A DNA stretch of 64,000 nt from Liolophura sinensis (Eukaryota; Mollusca; Polyplacophora; Chitonida; Chitonidae), in the NCBI RefSeq assembly GCF_032854445.1, contig NC_088295.1, positions 51,875,249 through 51,939,248 of the forward strand, read 5' to 3'. Below, one piece after another: positions 48,701-60,700 of the stretch. Position 1 is the first letter of the stretch, and each line of letters opens with the position of its first letter. The notes under the pieces were generated by a model. It did not search any database and had not been told where the DNA came from. It saw only the letters and a list, made by a program, of their open reading frames with translations. The position numbers and the translations under genes are program-made.

Positions 48701-51700
48701 GTGACCCTGCGGACCTTCCTGAGAAATCCAGGTAAGGCAAACAGCTCCAACTGTTAGCTCAGTAGCAATTTCATGCACTTCAACTTGTGGATTCTCACGT
48801 ACGATATACACTTTTATCTGTGATTTTTTTTTTTTTATCCTGTTTAAATACACCACTAAAAATGTTTTGTGCTGAATTTTGGCGACGAACCACCAGCTGC
48901 AGCAAAATACTGCATGAAATCTTACAGTTTTATAACTTATAACCAACTATACAGCTCAGTAAGCAACCTGTGTAAATTCACCTGTGTTCCAGTGAGGTGA
49001 AAAGGCCCTGCCTTAGTGTAGCACATTCAGCATTGTGCGTTCACAAACAAAAAAACATGGCTCTCTACCATGCAAGTGGAATAGGCTTTTTTTTTTTCAG
49101 ATTTGACATCTGTAATGAAATAGAAGCATTGTTTCTTTGTTGGCATAGACACACACACGTAGGCCTACATTGTACATGGGCATAGATAATGGGTCTCCCT
49201 CAGGCTTTTGTTCTTGCCAACACCTGACCCACAAGTTTAGAGGCTTGAATCCAGCTCCCTCACTGGTTAATAAATGATATAAGTCTGAAGGGTTAGTAGG
49301 GACCTGGCAAAAGTCTGAAAAATTCTTGAAACATATAAATAAATATCAGTACAAACCTTGTAACAATATTTTCAGCTTTTGTCCTGATTATTATGGTTCC
49401 TGGTCATAATTTTATGGCTGTATTTACTTCATGATTTAATAATATTATAATAATTATATTAATATTATAATAAGTAAGAATAATATCCATATAATAACAG
49501 TACTAAATATCTGTTATCTGTGTCTCTGTGTACTTGCTGTTATGTTGTCTTGTGCATGAAATGTTCTCTGATTGTCATTGGGTTGTCCAGCATATTTGCT
49601 GCAAGTTTGCTGCCATCTGAAGAAGAGCAAAGGGGAAAAGACCATTGTGTAGTGACTTTGTGAGGGTTTCCTTTGATTTAGAAAAAACAGTTGACTTCTG
49701 TTAAGTGTTTTGTCCCCAGAATTTTCTACTATATTTATTTGATATGGCTCTTCAAGATTGGATAGACGTCAACATACTGATCAGTCAAACAAAAATTCCA
49801 GAACTGAAATGTTTCTGCATGAATGGCATTTGTACTTAGGTTTTGGTGGCCAAGGGGTGATGGCTTGAACACACTCTTGCCATTTATAAAAATTAATACA
49901 TTTTAAGTACTGTTCCAGATACATTAGACTATTTAAATTCCTATACTGCTCAGCTCAATATTCAATCTATGATCCTCCGCCAACCAATCCCTGCCCCAAA
50001 CTGGAACTGCCAAAACCTATGGTATATACATGCATATGTAAATACGTGGTTTACTGTGTGTGATTGGTGATATTGTTTTCTGGTGTGTTGTAGGGAGGTA
50101 GGTGGACGTGTCATGAAGCTCACAAGTAAAATGGTGAGAAGGCTTCTTCTTCCATTACAACATGTACAGACTTAGCACTTTTTCACAATCTCCTTGAAGA
50201 ATATTAGAGTAATCACATGTAGAAGTGTGCTTGATTAATTGATTTATGTCTGTTGAAATTCTAATTGGTTCCAGATTATATATGTACACACAGGCACGCT
50301 GAAAGCACTTTGAAAGTGGTACAGCCATCGGTTGACTATCCCAGCACAAAAGGCAAGGGATAGGGGCAGCAAGTCGTTGTGCAGGGTCTCCACCTACATG
50401 TATACTGCTGAAAAGTATATACATTGTGTTACTTATATTTTAGACCTTTTCAAATGTTTGAACTCTGAGATGGGCTTTATGGTTCATAAACTGCCAATGG
50501 CATGTTCTCTGATGTCATATCACGCTTGTTTTCCCTTCATATTCATTTACAAGCTAAATTTTTGTGAACATTTTTAAGTGATCTTGTAGTTGTTGGTTAA
50601 AGAGGCGTTCCAACACTAACAGCTGTGTTTGATGTTGGAAATTGGAGATGCTGTAAGATGCATAAAGCCCCACTATAGAGTTGAAGCACTTGAAGGTATT
50701 CAGCTCTCATTCAAAAAATCTGATAAAAGAGTAAATACAAGGAAGTGTTTTATGCATAGTTTTCCTGCCTGTCTGATTGGCGGTGCTTGACTTTTTAGCT
50801 TTCTGTTGCTCTAATCTAGCATTACAAACCATCAGGGCATGGTCAAGATTCTGATCATCAGGGCATGTTAACACTCTGATTGCCATGATCATCAGGGCTT
50901 GTTAACACTCTGATTGCCACATTCATCAGGGCATGTTAACACTCTGATTGCCACGATCATTTCAACACTCTGATTGCCACGATCATTTCAACACTCTGAT
51001 TGCCAAGATCATCAGGGCATGTTAACACTCTGATTGCCACAATCATCAGGGCATGTTAACACTCTGATTGCCACAATCATCAGGGCATGTTAACACTCTG
51101 ATTGCTATGATCATCAGGGCATGTTAACACTCTGATTGCCAAGATCATCAGGGCATGTTAACACTCTGATTGCCACGATCATCAGGGCAAGTTAACTCTC
51201 TGATTGCCATGATCATCAGGGCATGTTAACACTCTGATTGCCATGATCATCACAAGCTCAGTTTTGACAGTAGGACAGAAATGTCAAAAAACAGTTGGGT
51301 ACTGCACCACAGCTGCTTGTTACTAGGCATAAGCGATTGCATGCTAATACTCCCCTCAGGGCAAAACTGATCTGTACAACACATGATATAGTAGAGCATA
51401 GCCACAAATGTGTCTCCTCAGATTTGTCTCCAAGTTGCTGCTGCATGTGTGTTTATGTGTACATGTGTATACCCATATTGATTTAATAGTTGTCACAGGG
51501 TGCTAGTTTGACACTTAAGACTGCACCCCAGCTGCATGATGAACACATTTGTTACATGTACACATCACTGTAATGTTGTTGTGGTTCATTATTTTGAGCA
51601 TATTTATCAGCCATATGTAGTATTAGGAATTGCATTTCGGTCTTGAATGTTAAAAAGTGAAAATCTGTGTAAGCGGTGTGCAATATTGTGAAAAATGTGT

Positions 51701-54700
51701 TTTAACATGTCAGGAGTATGCAATCAATTCATTTAATATCCCACAATATTCACAAACTTCTCGATTTTTTTCAGTCTTGAATATATATTATTATCCTGGT
51801 TTTCACAGCACTGCTATTCTTAGTTCAATCAACTGTCAAGTTATTAAAATTTTCCAGATTGCCTGTAAATATGCCTGTATAGCTCACTGCAAAAAGATTT
51901 TAGCGTTATTGGACTATAATATAGTCAGTTACATTTTGGATGTTTTTTTTTATCTTTGGGCCTATTTAGCGGAAGTGTATTGTTATGCTCATGAACATCT
52001 TTATGTAAATCGTCATGAGACATTCCCATATCTGCAGAATGTTTCCCGAACTCATTGGACGATCCTAAGCAAATTTTTCTTGAATTGGCTCAATGATCAA
52101 TTTCTTGGGGTGTGTCCATCCATCTATTCATTAGTTCATTAGCATTTTGACATTGTTTTGTCTGTGTGATATCCTCATAATTGCTCAAATAAATTTTAAT
52201 TAAGGTTTGGAAGATTGACTACAAGGCAAATTAAATATTATTACTTTTCATGGCATGCATTCAGTTCATATCTTGAATATTTGATGCCGGTACTGTATGC
52301 GAACATAAGATATATTCTACAGTCGTAGATATAATGATTAAAAAAGACTTGGGTATTTCACTATTCCACTTCTAATTGCTCTGGTAGTTATTAAATCTTG
52401 TAGAATGTTGTCTGTTTGCAGGCTGAGGATTTGGAGGAATTCACCAGTCAATTTGCGGGGACTGGGCTCCTCTCCTGGAGAACTATTGTAGCTGAAAATG
52501 ACCCGATCTTCTCCTCTCAGACCATAGACTCTGCTGTTGTAAACAGACTAGAAACTGGTGCACAATTACATACTGCTGTTTGCGGGGACAAAGTTAAGGT
52601 TATATGTCCATGCAGTCTTGCACCCAGCAGTAAGTCTGTTGTCAGATGGATGGAGAAAAAGCAGCAGAAGAAAGACGAAGAGAAGAAATATAACAAGAAG
52701 AAAATAGATGGTATGAATAATGAACTCAATGATATTCACAAAACAGATGTGGCTGAAAGGAATACAAAGGTGCCTAAGATTGTGCATACCCCTGTAAATC
52801 CCTGTCTGTCAAATTATGTAGATTTTAATCACAGTGATGACTGGCATCAGAAAGAATTGCATGTTCCCTTAAAAGATACATTGGATAAGGTAGTGAGATC
52901 TCCTTGTCCATCTTCTTCAGTCCCATCCCTTCCAGAAACTGGCTTAATGAAACAAATATGTAAATTGGGCTGCCCAGGGAACCAACTGAAGCCATCCTTA
53001 GAGTCAGGAAGTCTTAGAATTTCAAAATCCTCTGCGGAATCAAAAGACCTTGTTGGTGTCCCAGATAGAAATAACATCATCCAAGCCAAGCTGATTTGCC
53101 CGTATGTAGAGGATTCCCAGCCCATCCAGAGTACACCTCTGAAGTTAACGTCAAATACAGAGCTGTTTAACGTGACCTGCACCCCTATCAGTGGGTCACA
53201 GAAGAAGGCTGGTGAAACAGGTAAACAGATGAGGGGCCCGCTACACTGCCCACCCAGGAGGCGACTCTCTACCAATACACAGACCCCGCTCAGAAGAAGT
53301 CTTCTAGCCAGTCAAGTACAGGTATGTAGGACTGTGGGGTCAGTTTAACACTACATCCAGACTGTTAACACTAAATTTGCATTACACATATTTAGAAAGT
53401 CAATCTGTGGCAGTGATAATATATAGGAATACATGTACATTGTACATGAAGTAAGCACAATGTGATTGACAGGATAAGACTAGAGTGCACAAGTGATTTA
53501 AATTTCTTAAGGTTGTTACAAAGTATTTATTTATTTATTTATTTGATTGGTATTTTATGCCGTACTCAAGGATATTTCACTTATACGACGGCGACCAGCA
53601 TTATGGTGGGTGGAAACCGGGCAGAGCCCGAGGGAAACCCACGACCATCTGCAGGTTGCTTACAGACTTTCCCACGTACGACCGGAGAGGAAGCCAGCAT
53701 GAGCTGGACTTGAACTCACAGCGACCACATTGGTGAGAGGCTCCTGGGTCATTACGCTGCACTAACACACTAACCAACTGAACCACATAGGCCCCTATGT
53801 TACAGAGTAAGGCAGGGTATTGTGAGAATGTGGAAAAATGGCAGGGCAGGTGGAAACTTCTGGATAGACCTGTTTTTTTTTTTTATTAACCTATATATCA
53901 GGTTACTTATTACAATTAAAATGCCCTGTCTGCTTGCCATAGTGAATATTTTTGTGAAGCTTGCTCTTTTTCCATTTGCAAAAGTTCATGTTTTTGTTGT
54001 GTTTCATTTTTATGGACAGAGCCTGGCAACCCCCAGCACAAGTAATGCAGACATCTCCCAGATAGACGGACCCACCCCTAAGAACACGTTCGGCTTCCGG
54101 TTCAGTCAGAACAATGCTCCCGATTCACAAGCTCTACATGAGGTACACCCAGACTTCCATGAAAGCAGTGTTATAAAGCGTGCTCAGTACAACAAAGCCT
54201 ATCAGCATGTGGTCATGTAGTCATGACTTTGTTTGGAAGCAACAGACTGAAAAGTACATGTTTTAATTTAGTTTCATGCGTGTTAAGTTATTAAACCTGA
54301 TGGGAATATTTTGCCAAACTTATTACTTTATTTATGCCTTCTTTCATGTCATTTGCGCAGTTACATGTGTCTTGGCTCAATATAAGGCTTATGTTATATT
54401 GCATATACTTTACTTGTGATGTTGAGGTGTAAAGGATTTTTACATGTGACCAGTTCTCAGCTCGTTATCAATAACGTCCGTAATATAGCTTCTCTATTAT
54501 TTCTATCTAGCTGAACCTCAGAGGATATCTCTGTTTGCGTACAGGTACAACACTTAAGTGTGTTGAGTGTGGAGCTTCATGTGGAGACCCGTGGTGACAA
54601 GATGCCTGATCCTGAGGTGGACCCTATCCTGGGAGTGTTCTACTCCATACGGAATGATGTGCCACCTGGTCAGGGCCGGAGGGAAGTGAATGGAGTGATT

Positions 54701-57700
54701 CTAGTGGATGAGGCCTCTGCTTGTGGGGCACACAGTCTAAAGAGAAAAGAGAAAGCCTCCAAGGGCTGCCCTTCATCTCCAAAATCATCTCCACAGTCAT
54801 CCACAATCAAACAGACTTCGTCTCCACAACCATCCACTTCCGAACAGACATCATCTCCACAACCATCCACTTCCGAACAGACATCATCTCCACAACCATC
54901 CACTTCCGAACAGACATCATCTCCACAACCATCCACATCCAAACAGACTTCATCCCAAAAACCATTCACATCCAAGCAGACATCTCCACAACCATCCACA
55001 TCCAAACAGACTTCATCTCCACAACCATCCACATCCAAACAGACTTCATCCCAAAAACCATTCACATCCAAGCAGACATCTCCACAACCATCCACGTCCA
55101 AAGAAACATTATCTCCACAACCATCCATGTCCAAAGAAACATTATCTCCACAACCATCCACGTCCAAACCAAAACAGATATTCGGGGTCGGCAGCTTGCT
55201 TTTACAAAAGTCAGGAGTCAGCGGTCTAGAGATTTCCTATGTCACAGATGAATTGGCTTTATTCCAGCACTTTCTCCGGCTCATCAAAAGGTAAAGAAAG
55301 CATTAATACTAAGATACAGGCATTAAAACATTTGATGACTTCTGTATATAGGCGAATTACTCTATAATGCAGTGTTAAACCACAGTCAAACAAATTTACG
55401 TAACCCTGTAGTTTCTTCCTGGCTTTATTGGTTTAAGTAAAGCTGTACTGTGATGGACATCACCATTTCTGTGAGATACATGTGGATATCTAGTGAGAAT
55501 ATAGCTGATAACTAGCATTGAACAACTATAACTGTGATCCGTTCTAGCTTTTCTTTTGCTAGACCCAGTTTGGGCTTCAACAGATATCTTGATGTAGATG
55601 AACTTTTTGATATGAGACAAAGTGATATAAGCTATATTTTCACCTGAGATGATTAGCGCGTTTTTGTTTCATACAGGTGGGACCCTGATATCCTAGTGGG
55701 CTATGAAATCCAGATGTTGTCCTTGGGTTACCTGCTGACACGGGCCTCCCACCTGGGCATTGACCTATGTACCCAGATTTCCCGTGTACCAGGTAAAGGC
55801 CACTTGCAGTACAGCTACATATATTTTATGATAAAGCAAAAAAAAAATCACACCTCGATCTTAAATACCAAAATAGCTAATTGTCATAGGTTAGGCTGCA
55901 TTTCAATGCATTCTGTTGTGTTAAATGTCCGGGATACATGTGTATGTTGAGGGCTGTATGAGACCCTTTTTTTCATCAGCGTGAAAATTGGCCTTGGGTG
56001 AGCAGCTTAAAGTGAGTTTGAGTCTTACGCATGGTAATAGAAGTTTAGAATAAAACCCATTGTGGTGTGTGATATGTATGTTATGTTACTGTGGTGAGTA
56101 CTTAATTGAGGGCTACAAAAACCCCTAGGTCGTGGGTCTCCCCCGGGCTGTGCTCAGTTTCCTCTCACCATAATGCTGGCCACCGTCATATAAGTGAAAT
56201 ATTCTTGAGTACGGTGTAAAACACCAATCAGATAAATAAATAAATAAATCAAAAACCCCTACTTATCTTTAACAGCTCCTCCAACTAGCCGTGATGTGTT
56301 AAAACCCATGCATTATTTCATTATTTCAGAATCTGCAAGGTGTTAATTCGTAATCATTGATTTATTCAGAATTTACAGATAGACGTATGTGAAATATTTG
56401 CTTGTTTGAGATGCTACATATACATGTGGTTTGTCCATTGCAGATGCCAAAGAAAAAAGTCATATGTCAGCTGAGAAAGACGAGTATGGGGCAGATCACA
56501 TGTCAGAGATCCACATCACAGGAAGGATTGTTCTTAATCTATGGAGGATCATGAGACATGAGGTTAGTCCTGAGCTTGAATCAGTATGCTCAATGGTAGC
56601 CCTGCCAACCCAAAATGATGGCTGGCTTTAGAAGTTTCAGGCCCATTGTTACATCTAAATTTGGCTTGAAATACACAAGAGTTGATAATTTTGGGTAGAC
56701 AGAGTAGATCTCACAGCCTGTGTGAGCTTGTTAATATCAACAGAGTAGTTTCAGCAGTCATCATTGAAGTTGTGTATGAACCAATGGTTTTCAGTTTTGT
56801 GTGCCTGATGCTGGTCTGAAGAGTTTTCCTTAGTAAAATTGTTGTTTAGCATAAAACATTAAATCAGTCCAAATACAGTATTCATATATGTTGGTGTGTA
56901 TGTTTTTTTTACTTCATTGTAGTTTTTTGTATGTAACTTGGCAGCAAACACCTGTTATGTCTTTTGGAAATGATTGATTGTCATGAACACCACTTGTGAT
57001 CAAAGTCAACATGGTGATCCCATTTGTGTGTACCAATTTCTGCAGAATTTACATTGGCCTGTAAGTAGAGTGTGAAGGCCCCACAGGTGAAGCTTTCATC
57101 TTCCAAATACTGTTGAAAAATAGAAAATTTCCCATTCCCACATAGCCTGTTTTGACCAGTGTGCCAGAAGCTTATATATACAGACTGATGTTGCCCACCT
57201 CCCACCCCAGGGCCCAAGCTTTAACTCTTACGCTATGTTGAACCGCTCCCAACCGATCAAGTGATCTACACACTGTACAGCAAGCTGCTCTCAGGAGCTT
57301 ACTGATTTTCCTTGTAATGTGCTTTCTGATTGGTTGTTTCTACCTTCAAGTAGGAGGTTGACCAATCAACATTGATTTTAGTAATGCGGCATACATGGTA
57401 GGCACTTTTCACTTCTAAATTCTTCAGTGGGGTTTTCCAAGATAGCGGATACAAACATTTCTGCTCCCACAAGATCACTTAGCCAGTGATTAACTGGACA
57501 ACAGGCATAGTTTCCCAGTGGCTTTCGAGCGAAGACAGCAAATTTAATCGTGAGTTTAGGGATAGTGAATTTGGAAGTAAAAACCGATTCTGGAGATGAA
57601 AATGAAGATGTGGGAGGGGACGGTGTTCGAGAAGACGATGTGCCTTGAAATGAGGTTACTGATGCTACAGGCATTGCCGAACTTTCTTTTGGTTTTGTGC

Positions 57701-60700
57701 CCAAGAAAACACCAGGCCCAGCTGACAAATTATGCGCGGATTCTATAGCTCTAGTCTGTCTTTTTGAACTGCTGTCAAATGACGTGTTGAGTGACATGGT
57801 TCATGTGATAAGCAGCACCATGTGACATGGCTCCTTGCTCTAACTTCTTATTGCTTAGCGCCAAGCGAGGCAGCAACAAGTATCATTCTCTGTGATATCC
57901 CCGACCCAGACTTGATCCCATTTCATAGAAAATTGTAGGTAAATTTGTGTTTTTCTCAAATGTGCCACCCTTGATATTTAGAGACATTATCTGACTTTTC
58001 ATTTCTTTAGAGCCTTTCATCTTGGTGATAGGAATTTGTAGATAGAACTGGTACTAAAGAAAGAAACATTTGCAATATATAAGAAATTGCTCTGACAATA
58101 TTGGGAATTCAACACGACAAAAGTTTTTTTTTTTTTTAGTTTATATATATTTCTTCAATTGTAATACAGTTATTACATTTTGCAATATATATATGACTAC
58201 CAGGTGTTACTTATTTCGTTGCACAATATACTGAAAATAAAAAAATATATACAGCTTTTAACAAACTGCCGAAAATTTATTTCGTCCAGACCTGCAAAAA
58301 TATTGCATAGCAAAAGAGTTAAAAAGGAGCCTGAAAAATAGAGAAGAAATATGGTATCAGTATGCCTACTTCAGACCTGTAATTGGTGATTATGTGATTA
58401 ATGCTAGTATTAAACAGTATTTTTGATGATGCCTCTTGCTTTCAGGTGACCTTGAATCAGTACACGTTTGAGAATGTGGCATTCCATGTGCTTCACCATC
58501 GCCTGCCCAAATACTCTTACCGTTCCCTAACTAGCTGGTTCAGTCATAGGACACACCTGTACAGGTAGGTATCTGAGTAAAGGGAGAGTCGCTGAAGGCT
58601 GAAGACCAAATGCCATAACCCACACCTACACACACATGTAAGGTAATTGACCCTAAGTTTTACCGTCAGACCTGGAAAGTGTATCCCATGATTCATTGCG
58701 TTGATTGTGGCTCTTAGTGACTAGGCACCAAGGGAGAGCTTTGGGGATGGTCAGGGGATTATGGACAGTTCCCGAATGTAATAAACAAGCTCAAGCCTTC
58801 ATTGGGCAGTCGGTGTATGCTCCCATCACCAAAAGTTCATATTTTCTTCAGTTTTAATCATAATGAATCTAGTACATAAAGGCTAACTTCACAAAAGGCA
58901 CACCTAGATTGTTTTATGATGGCTATTTTATGATGAATGAGACCACTCGGTACCTTTACATATGTGGGGTGGCACGTCGGATATCTGTTATAGCAGAGCT
59001 CTTCATGCACAAAGTTATAACAGAACTTAGCGGCCCGTGAATCCTTACTCGCAAACTACCAGCGGGTGATGACAAACTGCATTTACAGCGACAACTTACA
59101 ATCAGCAGGGCTCGAAATCTCCACGTGTCTATTATACCCGTCGATGGCGGGATTTACGCCGACAAAAGGCCAAAAAATAATCTTACCTGTTGCTGGTGAA
59201 CGATAAATTATGCCTGAGCAAATTTGCTCACCGATAATCATAAAACAAGCACTTTATTTTGATATATAGCCAGTCACTGTTGTGCGAACTTCTAATAGGT
59301 CAACAACATGGACGAATCACAGTGCTACTGAAAAAGGGCCAAAGATAGTCATGGTAATTTCGGAAAGCTTGCCTTGAGTATATTTTATGTGTTTAATGGG
59401 AGGTCCCTGATTTCAAAACGCGAGACCCAAAAGGTAACTCTTCTGCAGTAGGAAGACATACTCGATTGTAATGAAACAAAAAATACGTGTTGAGTGACAT
59501 ATTTCATTCAAGTTATATGGGTGGTTGGTGACAGATATTTGTCAGTGAAATCCATCTGTACCTGCAGTACATTTGTACAAATATTTGTTGCTTAACGAGG
59601 GCTCTGAATATACAACATTCACAAGATAATGCTGCTGTGTGACTTCCACGTTACCCAAATAATCGTACCTTCGCTGAGACCTGTACTTGAGACTTGGGAC
59701 TTGATCCCAATGTGGCTTGGATGAGAGACCATTGCTGCCCTGCAGGGTAATGGAAGGGGCAGGGGGCTAATCACCCACTGCTGTCATCTTGCCGCTAAGT
59801 CGTGTGAAAATTTAAAACAGAAACTGACGGATGAAATATTACTTCATTTACCGTACTTCTTGTAATAAGTAAAGGCATGTTTGTGAACTGGCCCAATTCT
59901 AATGATTCCATAGGTGAAGGCAACAGCATTATGTCACAAGCACTTTGAACCAAAACAAAGGTCAAAACATTTTAAACAGTGCTAAATCAACAAATTTTGC
60001 ACTCATCAGTTGTTTTGATAAAGTTCTGGAAGAGTTGAAAATGTTTCCAGACAAGGCGTGTATACGTGTATATGTGCATGTGTACTGGTCACCATTCACC
60101 CTTGTCATACACGTATTAACACACAGAACTGGGCTACATTTACAATTACGTATCATTACAACATTGAACGGAGTAGCAAATAGTCCAAAGCCTGTCCACT
60201 CATTTTGAAAATGTTATCAGGACTGCAGAATACATGGTGCTAAATACATTGTGAAATTTTCTTGAGTACGGCGTAAAAACACCAATCAAATAAATAAATA
60301 TGTTGGTAAATTTTGTGACCAAATAAATGTAGGGAGTTGGATGTAGCTCAGTATTATAAAGTTGTGTGGCATTTTACATCAAGTCACAGGAGATGCTGGT
60401 TCAAATCCTTGAACAGGCCATTTGTAGATTCTAACTGTTTGTAAGGGCCTATTAAAGTGACAAGAAGTGGTGTGTGGCAATTAGAGGGCCATTGTTTTTC
60501 CACCATTATCAGTGTCAGTTTGTCAGTGACTTACCAAAATCAGTGACTTATCCAGAATTTGTATGGGGCTTTGAAGACCCTGAAAAGCCAGGAAATGTAA
60601 AGTAACTTTCTCAGCCGTTGAAAAGCCTGCCAAAGCATAAGCTGTGGGCCGATTTGTAAACAAGACTACAAATGGCGCAATCTGAGCTACTATAGTATTC

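Noticed and set aside
51657-52142. 161-codon + strand ORF in REV3L intron 15
   Set aside because: It does not begin with ATG, is AT-rich, shows no domain, and ends without splice context.
54670-55251. 165-codon minus-strand and 176-codon second-frame ORFs over REV3L exon 18
   Set aside because: Both are shadows of the in-frame minisatellite; the frame that continues conserved REV3L sequence on either side is the real one.
59690-59770. 5S rRNA-like string (CTTGGATGAGAGACC)
   Set aside because: Only the box-C-like part resembles 5S rRNA; the upstream box A and the stems do not match, so neither a 5S gene nor a 5S-derived SINE is supported.
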